From: Saccharomonospora glauca K62
GTDB taxonomy: Bacteria; Actinomycetota; Actinomycetes; Mycobacteriales; Pseudonocardiaceae
NCBI RefSeq assembly: GCF_000243395.2
Contig: NZ_CM001484.1
Coordinates: 2,537,847 to 2,601,846, forward strand
Length of the DNA stretch: 64,000 nucleotides
Direction of reading: 5' to 3'
Shown here: in pieces, positions 27,853 to 36,860 of the stretch
Position numbering within the stretch: the first letter of the stretch is position 1
Layout of the letters: the number at the start of each line of letters is the position of its first letter
Notes under the pieces: model-generated
What the model was told of the DNA's origin: nothing
Database searches by the model: none
The model's input: only the letters and a program-made list of their open reading frames with translations
Translations under genes and position numbers: made by a program

Positions 27853-28248
27853 GCGCCCCACGGTAGCCGCGCGGGCAAATGTCGCGACACTCCCGCCCAC
27901 GGCGAGAAATCGATTACTCGATCACCGCCCGAGACGCAATAGGCCGATCGGTCGGTGAGCACTGACCGGGAGTCGCGAACCGGAGAAGATGATCACTCCA
28001 AGGTCGTATTGCCCACCGTCGTCCACACCACGTTGAATTTACGTGCTTTCAAACAGGAGCCGGCCAGAAGGAGCTTCGCTCGACACACGTTCTCCCGAAA
28101 ACCCTGATTGTTTCCGGGGTTTTCCCCGGTTACGCGAGCGCGGTTCCCACCAAAACCGACTAAGACCATACCGGAAAAACCGATCCTCGAAAGGAATGAA
28201 ACCTTTCGAGAAATTCGCTTGTCGCCGACTCGAATTTCTGGGGATGCC
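27853..28248. promoter_or_regulatory. Intergenic region upstream of the large secreted protein
   Basis: 396 bases without a supported gene and less GC-rich than the flanks. It holds a 6-bp/4-base-loop hairpin CCGGGG-TTTT-CCCCGG (28114-28129) and a perfect 9-bp inverted repeat (28186-28194 with 28202-28210, arms CTCGAAAGG/CCTTTCGAG, 7-base gap). The inverted repeat sits 38 bases before the ATG, where an operator or an RNA leader hairpin would act. No known riboswitch core was recognised. Confidence 0.4.
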
Positions 28249-31200
28249 ATGCGAAGAAGATCACATCGGCGAGCGAGACTACGTAGTGTCTCGTTCGGGC
28301 TCGCCGCTCTGTTCGCGATATCGACCCTGCAGTTCACCCCAGCGGGACGAGCGACGACACCGTCCTCGTCGGACCCCGAGTATCAACCGACCGCCGAACC
28401 ACCCTCAGCGGACGCCCCGGCCTCGATCCCCGAGAACGAACGCGGCGAAATACTCGGAGCGCACTGGGAGAAATCCACAGACCGAGCCTTCCTCACCTCC
28501 GGTGACGGCAACGGTTTCCACGTACTGATCGCCGACGCCGACGAGGGTTTTCGCTGGCGGAGAATCGCCAGCCTGTCGGAGCCGGGTTTCTCCGTCGACA
28601 GTTGGATCGGCAACGCCTGCGTCACCGGCTCCGGTCGCCGCGCCGTGGTGGCGTACGCGCCTCGTACCTTCACGAACGACCCGAAACTGATGCAGCGAGG
28701 CGCCTTCACCGCGACGGTCGACCTGACCGACGGCACGGTCACGAAGTTGCCCGTGCAGACGAGCCTGGCCTACTTCAATCCGGGCTGCGGAACGGGCGAG
28801 GAAGTGATTCTCACCCAGGGCGGCGACGAGGACCTCGGACGGACTCGGCTGCTGCGACTCGACACCGAGTCCGGGAAGATCACGTCACGGATCGAGGTCG
28901 AGGGGCAACTGACGTCGCCGGTTCCCACCGAACACGGGATCGTCGCGGCCGATTCGGGTGGCCTCGTCCGGGTCGACGACGACGGAACCAGACGGATCTT
29001 CGCCTCCGCCACCGGCGTGCCCTTCCGGGTCGCCGCAGACTCCGACGACGGCGTGGTCTTCATGGAGCGAACGGGGAAGGAGCAGGCACGGGTACGCCGC
29101 GCCGTGGTCGCTCCCGTGAAGGACACCTCGCGGGCGACGAGCGTGACGACCCTGGCGACCGGGGAGCTCATGTCCGTGAACGTCACCTCGGGCAAGGGCG
29201 GCCGGGTGTTCGTCACCGGCGAGACGACACGGGTCGCGCGGTCGTTGCCTTCGAGCGTGGCCCTGGTGGACGTGTCCGTGCGCGCCCGGATGTCGATGCG
29301 GGGAAGCCTGGCGGTCACCTCGGTGGCCAAGGCTCGCGCGCCCCGGCCCGGGGAAGCGGACGTCACCGCCGCCGTCGTCGACGGAGCACGCCCCCAGCCG
29401 CTCGCCGTGGAGGCCACCGTGCTCGCAACCGGGAAGTCGGTGGAGTTCTCCGTCACCACGGCCGACGCGGAGTTCGGCGAGCAGGGTCCGACCGCCGGGC
29501 GGGCCCCGAGCCCGGCCCTCGGCTCGGGAAAGCCCCGCACGATGAGCGATCCCCACAACCCGGCGGATTTCGACGAGCGGTACTGCTCGGTGCCCAGATC
29601 GGACCCTCGGAACCAGGCGATGCAACCGAAGCCCCGGCAGGTGGAGTGGGCCGTGGACCAGGCGGTGCGCAACGCGTTGGACGTGTACCGCCCGGCGAAC
29701 TGGAAGAACCTGGGGATGCCCGCCTACACCCCCCAGGGGTTGTTCCCGTACGTGGAACTGTCCGGGGGAGGCTACGTGCCCGCGCAGGTCATGCTCGGTG
29801 TCGCGGCGCAGGAGTCCAACCTCTGGCAGGCCGCCCGTTCGGCCGTGCCCGGCGTGACGGGCAATCCGCTGATCGGCAACTACTACGGCATCGACTACTA
29901 CAACGACACTGAGGCCGACGACTGGACCATCAACTGGGCCGAAGCCGACTGCGGCTACGGGGTCACCCAGGTCACCGACGGCATGCGGTTGGCGGGCAAG
30001 GAGCGGCCGGGTGAGGTCGCGATGGACTACGACAAACAGCGTGCCGTCGCACTCGACTTCGCCGCCAACATCGCCGCCGGGCTGCAGATCTTGGCCACCA
30101 AGTGGAACGAGACCCGCGAAGCGGGCATGATCGTCAACAACGGTGATCCCTCCAAGATCGAGAACTGGTTCTTCGCCGTCTGGGCCTACAACTCCGGTTT
30201 CCATCCCGACAAGGGCGACGGCTCGCCCTGGGGCGTCGGCTGGCTCAACAATCCGGTCAACCCGATCTACCCCGCGAACCGCGCACCGTTTCTGGAGTTC
30301 ACCTACGAAGACGCCGCCCACCCCCAGGACTGGCCATATCCGGAGAAGGTCATGGGCTGGGCCGGCCATCCGGTGGAGGTGCTCGAAGCGCCGGGCGAAC
30401 TCGTGGCGGGCTTCCGCCCCGCCTGGTGGAACGGCGGCACCTCGGAGGGAGCGTTCAACCGCCAGCGGGTCAAGCCGCCCGTCACGCAGTTCTGCGACGC
30501 CAGCAACGACTGCGTTCCCGGTGAACAGTTCCTTCCCGACGACCCCGAGGTCATCGGTGAACCCGCCGGGCCTTGCTCGCACCGGAACGCGAGCGGCTAC
30601 TACGACCTCCAGTGCTGGTATCACGAGCCTTCCACCTGGAAGGAGGACTGCGACTACAGCTGCGGCAACGAACTGCTGCGTTTCGACCCCGGCTACGAGT
30701 ACCAGGAGGACGCCACCAGCTATCCGCCGCGCTGCGATCTCAGCGGGTTGCCGTCGAACGCGCTGATCGTGGACGACGTCCCCGACGACGTGCCCTCGAT
30801 CCGCCCCGACTGTCCCCGCTCCTGGAGCAACGCGGGCACCTTCGAGTTCACGTTCAAACAGGACAGTGACGGGACGTATCCCGGCAAGATCGACGTGCAC
30901 CAGATCGGTGGTGGGTTCGGCGGCCACTTCTGGTTCACCCACACCCGAACCGCCACGGACGAAGGCGGACGGCTCGAGGTCAACGCGAGCTGGAAGCTGG
31001 ATCGTTCCCACACCGGTCCCATGTCGATCTACGTGGCGCTTCCCGACCACGGGGCCCACACGAACTACGCGCGCTACGTCGTCAAGACCGCGCACGGGGA
31101 CCGCGTCCGGATCGTGCGGCAACCCGGCGAGGGCAATCGCTGGGTGCGGATCGGTGCCTTCCCGTTCGACGGCGTTCCCGAGGTGACGCTCACCTCCGTG

Positions 31201-32568
31201 ACGCCGGACGGCACGGGTGAGGAGGACATCGCCTTCGACGCGGTGGCCTTCGTCCCGATCAACGGCACCTACCACGAGGAGAGCGTCGAGGCGGTGGCGG
31301 TCTTCGACGAGGACCAGGACATCGACACCGCGGCACCGGAGTCGTGGCTGGGCGGAATTTCCGGAACTCCGCTCGTGAGCCGCGAAGCCCTGTACGACTG
31401 GGCCGTCGCGACCGCCGACCGCATCCTCGCCCTGCCCACGTGTGACATCCCGGCCGCGGGCTGTCTGATGCCCAGGACCGAACAGGCGATCCGCGAGTGG
31501 CGCGACGAGGTGATCACCGCCGGAACGGATCCCGTCGACCACCCGGACGGCACCAGCATCGCGAGGTGGATCGGGTTCGCGAACTCCTATCTCGACAGAC
31601 CGAGTTCCGATCGGCGACCGGACCACTTCGACGACGACGGCAGGTTCAAGATCCGCACCAAGGTGACCGTCTCCTTCGTCACGGACGAGAACGACAAGAT
31701 CATCCCCGGTACCGAGTACGCGGTGTACGACCACCGGACCGGTGACACCCACCTTCCGAGGTTCTTCCTGGACTTCGTCCGCGCGCTCGCCGAGGACTAC
31801 GGCGCCTGGGGGATCGGCGAACCGAACCTGAGTTACCGGATGCGGGACCTCAACGCCCACAACGGTGCCTGGACCACCGCCAACCCGATGGAGGACGGTG
31901 TCCTGCCGGGACGTGCCTACGCCTACGCCGGGAAGGCCCCGGTGCTGACCAACTACGACGGGGAGATCACCGAAACCGGCGCCGACTGCGTCGCGGCGTT
32001 GACCGTGGCCGGCGGGTCGATCGGTTACCGGCCCATGTTGAGCCAGGAAGGCCCGACCACCGCGATGGAGGAGTTCAGCGCCCGACTCGACGCGGACGAC
32101 CGCATCGCGCAACCGTTGGCGGACCTCGTCGAGGACGTCAGGGAGATGTTCTTCGACGACGGGCTGTTCACCGTGGTTGAGTCGAGCCTGTTCAACGTCG
32201 CCCCTCCGATCTGGCAGGAACTGAACCTGCGCTTGTGCGCGGACGGTTCCGTTCGCAAGGTCTCCGGGTTGCCGTTGTTGCGGTCCAGTTGGATGCCGGA
32301 CCAGTACCTCTACCACAACGGCTCGGCGATCGACCTGGACGGCAACTACTCGGGCAGCAACCTTCCCGTGGTCAAGGGTGACTTCCACACGTTCAGCCAG
32401 ACCCCGATCCACGCCGATTCGCCCTACAACCGCTGCGGACCGACCTCCGGTCGCAACGGCAATCCCTGGGCGATCGCGATAGCGGACCCGCCGGGGGCCA
32501 ATCCCGACGGAGCCACGTTCTGTCTCGACGTGAACTTGCCGCCGGACCCGTCGCACAGCAGCCCCTGA
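28249..32568 (+). CDS. Large secreted protein with lysozyme-like and golvesin-like domains
   Basis: 1439 residues. The ATG at 28249 was chosen because it opens a Sec signal (MRRRSHRRARLRSVSF, then a hydrophobic core to about 30; cleavage near Ala-Gly-Arg-Ala at 32-35). Residues about 60-430 carry repeated short beta units (propeller-like, inference). Around 500-640 is a transglycosylase-like region: AAQESNLWQAA with candidate acid Glu522, YGVTQVTDGM and AVWAYNSGFHP. A Cys-rich insert (about 750-835) precedes a golvesin C-terminal-like beta domain (about 838-1004). The last 430 residues are unassigned. Probably acts on cell wall or in aerial development; this is inference. A lectin gene follows by 56 bases. 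Confidence 0.82.
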   Translation: MRRRSHRRARLRSVSFGLAALFAISTLQFTPAGRATTPSSSDPEYQPTAEPPSADAPASIPENERGEILGAHWEKSTDRAFLTSGDGNGFHVLIADADEGFRWRRIASLSEPGFSVDSWIGNACVTGSGRRAVVAYAPRTFTNDPKLMQRGAFTATVDLTDGTVTKLPVQTSLAYFNPGCGTGEEVILTQGGDEDLGRTRLLRLDTESGKITSRIEVEGQLTSPVPTEHGIVAADSGGLVRVDDDGTRRIFASATGVPFRVAADSDDGVVFMERTGKEQARVRRAVVAPVKDTSRATSVTTLATGELMSVNVTSGKGGRVFVTGETTRVARSLPSSVALVDVSVRARMSMRGSLAVTSVAKARAPRPGEADVTAAVVDGARPQPLAVEATVLATGKSVEFSVTTADAEFGEQGPTAGRAPSPALGSGKPRTMSDPHNPADFDERYCSVPRSDPRNQAMQPKPRQVEWAVDQAVRNALDVYRPANWKNLGMPAYTPQGLFPYVELSGGGYVPAQVMLGVAAQESNLWQAARSAVPGVTGNPLIGNYYGIDYYNDTEADDWTINWAEADCGYGVTQVTDGMRLAGKERPGEVAMDYDKQRAVALDFAANIAAGLQILATKWNETREAGMIVNNGDPSKIENWFFAVWAYNSGFHPDKGDGSPWGVGWLNNPVNPIYPANRAPFLEFTYEDAAHPQDWPYPEKVMGWAGHPVEVLEAPGELVAGFRPAWWNGGTSEGAFNRQRVKPPVTQFCDASNDCVPGEQFLPDDPEVIGEPAGPCSHRNASGYYDLQCWYHEPSTWKEDCDYSCGNELLRFDPGYEYQEDATSYPPRCDLSGLPSNALIVDDVPDDVPSIRPDCPRSWSNAGTFEFTFKQDSDGTYPGKIDVHQIGGGFGGHFWFTHTRTATDEGGRLEVNASWKLDRSHTGPMSIYVALPDHGAHTNYARYVVKTAHGDRVRIVRQPGEGNRWVRIGAFPFDGVPEVTLTSVTPDGTGEEDIAFDAVAFVPINGTYHEESVEAVAVFDEDQDIDTAAPESWLGGISGTPLVSREALYDWAVATADRILALPTCDIPAAGCLMPRTEQAIREWRDEVITAGTDPVDHPDGTSIARWIGFANSYLDRPSSDRRPDHFDDDGRFKIRTKVTVSFVTDENDKIIPGTEYAVYDHRTGDTHLPRFFLDFVRALAEDYGAWGIGEPNLSYRMRDLNAHNGAWTTANPMEDGVLPGRAYAYAGKAPVLTNYDGEITETGADCVAALTVAGGSIGYRPMLSQEGPTTAMEEFSARLDADDRIAQPLADLVEDVREMFFDDGLFTVVESSLFNVAPPIWQELNLRLCADGSVRKVSGLPLLRSSWMPDQYLYHNGSAIDLDGNYSGSNLPVVKGDFHTFSQTPIHADSPYNRCGPTSGRNGNPWAIAIADPPGANPDGATFCLDVNLPPDPSHSSP

Positions 32569-32624
32569 GCGTCCCTTCCCACTCACTTGATCCACGGCAG
32601 GACAACTCGACAACGGAGAGTGCA

Positions 32625-33095
32625 ATGAGAAGAAGACTGGCGTCCCTCGTCGCGGCCCTGGCGGTGCTGTTCGGCATCGGAGTTCCCGCCGCTCCCGCCG
32701 CCGCCCAGAACGCACCGTACGACGTTCTGGAGAACCAAGCCCTGCGCACGATGTGCATCGACGACAGCATCGCGTACGGCTTGCGGCTGTTCAGCTGCAA
32801 CGGGATGGACTACCAGAAGTGGTACATCGACGCCTCTTGGCCCAACCCGTACACTCCGACCTTCTTCCAGAACGTCGCCACCGAGCGCTGCCTCGACGAC
32901 AGTGTCTACGGCCTTCGGGCGTTCCCCTGCAACGGGGGAGTCTGGCAGATCTGGAGCCCCCACCGCTGGAACGACGGCACGTGGCAGTTCCAGAACCAAG
33001 CCACCGGTCGGTGTCTGACCACCGATCACAACGGTTTCCTGACCACCAACACCTGCAGTTCGAGCGAGTGGGAGAGCTGGTACCGCTACTCCTGA
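32625..33095 (+). CDS. Secreted small ricin-type beta-trefoil lectin
   Basis: 156 residues, ATG with GGAGAG seven bases upstream. Signal peptide 1-27 ending Ala-Pro-Ala-Ala-Ala. The mature part is one beta-trefoil: three repeats each with a Cys pair (44/58, 89/102, 130/144) and a Q-x-W-like end (YQKW, WQIW, EWESW). It thus resembles a free-standing carbohydrate-binding module without a catalytic domain. Carbohydrate target unknown. It starts 56 bases after the large secreted protein, so the two are probably co-expressed. A strong hairpin ends the unit. Confidence 0.85.
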   Translation: MRRRLASLVAALAVLFGIGVPAAPAAAQNAPYDVLENQALRTMCIDDSIAYGLRLFSCNGMDYQKWYIDASWPNPYTPTFFQNVATERCLDDSVYGLRAFPCNGGVWQIWSPHRWNDGTWQFQNQATGRCLTTDHNGFLTTNTCSSSEWESWYRYS

Positions 33096-33123
33096 GTCAC
33101 CGCCCGGTGTAGGTGCCGGACCC

Positions 33124-33168
33124 GGCGTGTCGTCCGTCGAGGGAGGAACTCTCGGCGGACGACACGCC
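33124..33168 (+). terminator. Strong hairpin terminator after the lectin gene
   Basis: Perfect 13-bp outer stem (33124-33136 with 33156-33168), with an inner stem of six pairs including one G-U. A short T-containing stretch follows. It isolates the ABC-F gene from the secreted module. Confidence 0.75.
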
Positions 33169-33212
33169 CGTTTCGCCGAGAAAAGCGGTGGCGAAGGCTT
33201 TCCGTCGGCCGC

Positions 33213-33313
33213 TACACTCGGCCTCGCCATGAAGAACTGACACCGAGTCCGCACCCGCGTCCGAGGACCTACCCGGCGGGTGATTCCCTTCTCCCACGGA
33301 CCGGTGGTCGACC
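33213..33313 (+). promoter_or_regulatory. Promoter and possible attenuator leader of the ABC-F gene
   Basis: TACACT (33213-33218) is a -10 candidate. Ten bases later is a three-codon frame Met-Lys-Asn-stop (33229-33240). Between that stop and the ABC-F ATG are a 7-bp hairpin (33252-33258 with 33276-33282) that encloses a smaller GTCC-GA-GGAC stem, and a GGTCGACC palindrome directly before the ATG that would mask the start. Antibiotic-resistance ABC-F genes are often controlled by ribosome stalling on such leaders. Whether this one works that way is inference. Confidence 0.4.
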
Positions 33314-34936
33314 ATGTCTTCCTCTCTTTCCCTGCGTGTCCACGACCTGTCGTTCTCCTACCCCGACCGTGTCGTCTTCGACGGCCTGAACCTCACCTTC
33401 GGAGCGGGAAGTCGTGTCGGTCTGGTCGGCGAGAACGGCGTGGGCAAGTCGACGTTGCTGCGGTTGCTGGCCCGGCGGGAACGACCGCGAGCCGGCCGGG
33501 TGGAAGGCGGCGGGGACATCGGATTTTTGCACCAGGAGCTGCCGTTTCCGGACACCGCACGGCTGTCGGACGTCGTCGACGACGCGCTCGCCGAGATCCG
33601 ACGGGTCCTCGCCGAGCTCGACGTACTCGGTCAACGGCTGCACGACCGTCCCGACGACTCGGAGGCACTCGACGCCTACGGTCGGGCGCTCGAATGGGCC
33701 CTGGCACACCAGGCCTGGGACGCCGACCGGCGTGCCGAACTCGTCTGTGACGGACTGGGGTTGTCCGACATCGACCGCGACCGCCCGATCTCCACGCTGT
33801 CGGGAGGGCAACGCTGTCGGCTCGCCCTCGCGGCGCTGCTGATCCGCTCCCCCGAGACCCTGCTGCTCGACGAGCCGACGAACCACCTCGACGACGACGC
33901 CCTGGACTTCGTGCAGGAACACCTGTCCGCCACCTCCGGCATCGTCGTGCTCTCCTCGCACGACCGCGTGTTCCTCGACGCGGTGTGCACGGACATCGTG
34001 GACCTCGACCCGGCTCCGGGCGGTCCCACACGATACGGGGGCGCATACTCCGAGTACCTGGCGCACAAGCGGGCCGAACGCGCACGCTGGGAGCAACGCT
34101 ACGCCGAGGAGCGGAAACGGCTGGACCAACTCCGTCACGCGGTGCGCGTGACCGCCCGCCGAGTCGCGTCGGGCGGAGCACCACGGGACAACGCGAAGAT
34201 GGCCTACGACTACTCCGGCGGACGCGTGCAAAAGCAGATCTCCCGACGGGTCAGGGCCGCCCGGCAGCAGTTGTCCGAATTGGAACGGAATCGGGTGCGC
34301 AAGCCACCGGCTCCCCTGAGATTCGCGGCCGTCCTCACCGACGAGGTCGGTGACGAACCCCGGAGAGCCCTCGCGGTGCGCGACGCGGCGGTGGCCGGTC
34401 GGCTGCGGCCGGTTCCCGCCCTGGACGTCCACATCGGCGGAGAGTCGGCCACCCGGCTGCTCGTCACCGGTGGCAACGGCGCGGGCAAGTCCACTCTGCT
34501 GTCGCTGCTGGCGGGACGGCTCACCCCGAGCAGGGGCACGGTCGAACGCGCCCAAGGCGTCCGGGTGGGACTGCTGGAGCAGGACGTGCGCTTCGCCGAT
34601 CCGAAACGCACGCCCCAGCAGCTCTACGACGCCGCGATCCGTGGCCGATCGGCCCCTTCGCTGACGTCGTTGGGTCTGGTCGCACCGCGGGAGCTGAACC
34701 GCCCGGTGGGAACGCTGTCCGTGGGACAACGGCGTCGGGTGGCGCTCGCCCTCCTGATCGCCCGGCCGCCCCACGTGCTGTTGCTGGACGAACCCACCAA
34801 CCACATCTCCCTCACGCTCACCGAGGAGCTGTGCGAAGCCCTCGACACCACGCCCGGAGCGGTGGTGCTCGCCTCGCACGACCGGTGGTTGCGTCGCCGG
34901 TGGGACGGCGCCGAGCTGGCGCTTCCCTCGGCGTGA
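33314..34936 (+). CDS. ABC-F ATPase (ribosome protection/antibiotic resistance type)
   Basis: 540 residues with two ABC domains and no membrane span, so a soluble ABC-F protein acting at the ribosome E site. First domain: Walker A GENGVGKS at 39-46, signature LSGGQRCRLA, Walker B LLLDEPTNHL. A charged helical linker follows (about 250-345). Second domain: GGNGAGKS, a variant signature LSVGQRRRVA and LLLDEPTNHIS. Compact size and the lack of a C-terminal extension fit the actinobacterial ARE (Msr/TlrC-like) group better than EttA. The drug class is not predictable. Weak ribosome site. Converges with mshC, nine bases apart. Confidence 0.9.
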   Translation: MSSSLSLRVHDLSFSYPDRVVFDGLNLTFGAGSRVGLVGENGVGKSTLLRLLARRERPRAGRVEGGGDIGFLHQELPFPDTARLSDVVDDALAEIRRVLAELDVLGQRLHDRPDDSEALDAYGRALEWALAHQAWDADRRAELVCDGLGLSDIDRDRPISTLSGGQRCRLALAALLIRSPETLLLDEPTNHLDDDALDFVQEHLSATSGIVVLSSHDRVFLDAVCTDIVDLDPAPGGPTRYGGAYSEYLAHKRAERARWEQRYAEERKRLDQLRHAVRVTARRVASGGAPRDNAKMAYDYSGGRVQKQISRRVRAARQQLSELERNRVRKPPAPLRFAAVLTDEVGDEPRRALAVRDAAVAGRLRPVPALDVHIGGESATRLLVTGGNGAGKSTLLSLLAGRLTPSRGTVERAQGVRVGLLEQDVRFADPKRTPQQLYDAAIRGRSAPSLTSLGLVAPRELNRPVGTLSVGQRRRVALALLIARPPHVLLLDEPTNHISLTLTEELCEALDTTPGAVVLASHDRWLRRRWDGAELALPSA

Positions 34937-34945
34937 GGCGGGCGG

Positions 34946-36184
34946 CTACAGCACCACGCCGAGCAGCGAGTCGACGGCGGAACGCACCAGCGCGGGCGCC
35001 GACTCGTCCGCCCCTCCGTGCCGCAACGCCTCGTCGGCCCACGCGTCGACGGCGGCCAGCGCCTTCGGGGTGTCGAGGTCGTCGGTCAGGTGATCGCGCA
35101 GTCGGTCGATCGTGGCCTCGGCACCGGGACCGGAGTCCGACGACACCGCCTCCCGCCACCGTGCCAGCCGTGCCTCGGCCCGTGCCAGCAGCTCGTCGGT
35201 CCAGGAGCGGTCGGAGCGGTAGTGGCCCTCGAACAGCGCCAGGCGGATGGCCGAGGGATCGACCCCGTCGGCCCGCAACCGCGAGACGAAGACGAGGTTG
35301 CCCTTCGACTTCGACATCTTCTCGCCGTCGAGACCGATCATCCCGGCGTGCACGTAGTGGCGTGCGAACGGGTGCTCCCCCACGAGCGCCTCGGCGTGGG
35401 CGGCGCTGAACTCGTGGTGCGGGAAGATGAGGTCCGATCCTCCACCCTGCACGTCGAAACCCATGCCGAGACGGTTGAGGGCGATGGCGCTGCACTCGAT
35501 GTGCCATCCGGGTCGGCCCCGTCCGAGGCTCGACTCCCACGACGGCTCCCCCGGCCGTGCGGCACGCCACAACAGCGCGTCGAGCGGGTCGCGCTTGCCG
35601 GACCGGTCGGGGTCCCCGCCCCGCTCGGGGAAGAGCGCGCGCATGGTGTCCTCGTCGTAGCGGGACTCGTAGCCGAACCGGCCCGTGTACGAGCGGTCGA
35701 AGTACACGTCGGGGTACTCCGGGTCGTCGACCCGGTACGCCGCACCACTGGCGAGCAGCTTCTCGACCGCCTCGACGATCTCGGGGATGCTCTCGACCGC
35801 GCCGACGAAGTCGTGCGGGGGCAGCACCCGCAGGGCCTCCATGTCCTCCCGGTACAGCGCCGTCTCCCGCAGCGCGAGCACGACCCAGTCGTCGGAGTCA
35901 CGTTCGGCCCGCTCCAGCAGCGGGTCGTCGATGTCGGTGACGTTCTGCACGTAGTGCACTTCGTGCCCGGCGTCCAGCCAGAGCCGGTGGATCAAATCGA
36001 ACGCCAGATAGGTCGCGGCGTGGCCCATGTGGGTGGCGTCGTAGGGCGTGATGCCGCAGACGTACATCCGGGCGGTACGGCCCGGTGCGGTGGGCCGGAG
36101 CTGACCGGTTGCCGTGTCGTAGAGCCTGAGCGGACGGGGGGTTCCGGGTACACGGGGTACGGCGACCGAGGACCAAGTCTGCAT
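34946..36184 (-). CDS. mshC: Cysteine:glucosaminyl inositol ligase MshC (mycothiol synthesis)
   Basis: Adds cysteine to GlcN-inositol via a cysteinyl-adenylate in mycothiol biosynthesis. 412 residues. It is a class I cysteinyl-tRNA-synthetase relative without the anticodon-binding part. Zinc ligands are Cys43, Cys231 ([10 protein letters not shown]) and His256. The HIGH-like motif is THMGHA (51-56) and KMSKS is at 289-293. ATG start. It lies 27 bases after the TetR gene on the same strand, so it may share that promoter, which would be unusual. Equivalent to Rv2130c. Confidence 0.96.
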   Translation of the reverse strand: MQTWSSVAVPRVPGTPRPLRLYDTATGQLRPTAPGRTARMYVCGITPYDATHMGHAATYLAFDLIHRLWLDAGHEVHYVQNVTDIDDPLLERAERDSDDWVVLALRETALYREDMEALRVLPPHDFVGAVESIPEIVEAVEKLLASGAAYRVDDPEYPDVYFDRSYTGRFGYESRYDEDTMRALFPERGGDPDRSGKRDPLDALLWRAARPGEPSWESSLGRGRPGWHIECSAIALNRLGMGFDVQGGGSDLIFPHHEFSAAHAEALVGEHPFARHYVHAGMIGLDGEKMSKSKGNLVFVSRLRADGVDPSAIRLALFEGHYRSDRSWTDELLARAEARLARWREAVSSDSGPGAEATIDRLRDHLTDDLDTPKALAAVDAWADEALRHGGADESAPALVRSAVDSLLGVVL

Positions 36185-36211
36185 AGCTTCAACCCTATGC
36201 GCGCTCGTTCG

Positions 36212-36820
36212 TCACCGTTCCGTGTGGTGAGCAGGACCCCAGACGCGCTCCACTCCCCGCCGTAGCTCGTCGGCGGCGGGAACGCCCTCCGGGTCGAGCA
36301 CCCACTGCACGGCGAAGCCGTCGCACACGGCCATGACGAAACCGGCGAGCGCCCTCACCTGAGGGTCGTCGGGGGTGGTGCCGTCGCCGAGCGACTCCGC
36401 GACGAGCTCGGCGACCCGTTCCCGGCAGCGGCGGTACTGCCGCGCGAACTGCTCCCGTAGGGCGGGAGCTCGCTCGGCCTGGGCCAGTGCCTCCAGGTAG
36501 GACACGACGAGTTCGCGCTGAGCCGCCACGCCATCGAGCATCGCCGACCACGCCGAGAAACCGCGTTCCGCGGGAGTGGCGGCGGGGTCGGCCATCGCCA
36601 CGCGAGCGAGCTGCTCCGTCCACTCCTCGATCGCCTCGCCGATGGCCGCGTTGAGCAGCCCTTCCTTGGAACCGAAGTGGTAACCGATGGAGGCCAGGTT
36701 GGTGCCCGACTCGGCCACGAGGTCCCGAGCCGTGATGCGCGCGTACCCCTTGGTACGCAGCAACCGCCGCGCGGCGGCGAGCAGGTCTTGCCGATGGCCC
36801 ACGTCGCGAGCGTACGACAC
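36212..36820 (-). CDS. TetR-family transcriptional regulator
   Basis: 202 residues from the GTG at 36820; longer frames overlap the P450 gene. The N-terminal HTH is RLLRTKGYARITARDLVAE...NLASIGYHFGSKEGL (about 15-55), typical TetR. The C-terminal ligand domain (about 60-200) is helical with no recognised signature. It is divergent from the P450 gene across a 40-base gap that contains a perfect palindrome overlapping the P450 -10 box, so the regulator probably represses both. mshC follows immediately. Confidence 0.9.
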   Translation of the reverse strand: MSYARDVGHRQDLLAAARRLLRTKGYARITARDLVAESGTNLASIGYHFGSKEGLLNAAIGEAIEEWTEQLARVAMADPAATPAERGFSAWSAMLDGVAAQRELVVSYLEALAQAERAPALREQFARQYRRCRERVAELVAESLGDGTTPDDPQVRALAGFVMAVCDGFAVQWVLDPEGVPAADELRRGVERVWGPAHHTER

Positions 36821-36838
36821 GCCCCTGGACACCGGATC

Positions 36839-36852
36839 TATACGGGCGTATA
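36839..36852. promoter_or_regulatory. Palindromic operator in the TetR-P450 divergent promoter
   Basis: TATACG-GG-CGTATA is a perfect 6-bp inverted repeat with a 2-base centre. Its right arm runs into TATAAA (36849-36854), which lies six bases before the P450 ATG; the left arm supplies TATAGA on the other strand. A repressor on this site would block both promoters. Confidence 0.65.
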
Positions 36853-36860
36853 AAACCGCC

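Noticed and set aside
27853-28248. c-di-AMP (ydaO) or other riboswitch before the secreted wall-active protein
   Set aside because: The region was read for the conserved cores and none matched; only simple hairpins are present.
28043-28528. A short plus-strand frame starting near 28196 with a good purine site
   Set aside because: It is out of frame with the signal peptide, and its sequence downstream of 28249 is the shifted secreted protein.
28885-32715. A 1276-residue open frame on the minus strand opposite the secreted protein
   Set aside because: Antisense frames stay open in GC-rich coding DNA. It has no start site, no domain sense and an Arg/Val/Gly-biased composition; the plus-strand gene has a signal peptide and recognisable domains.
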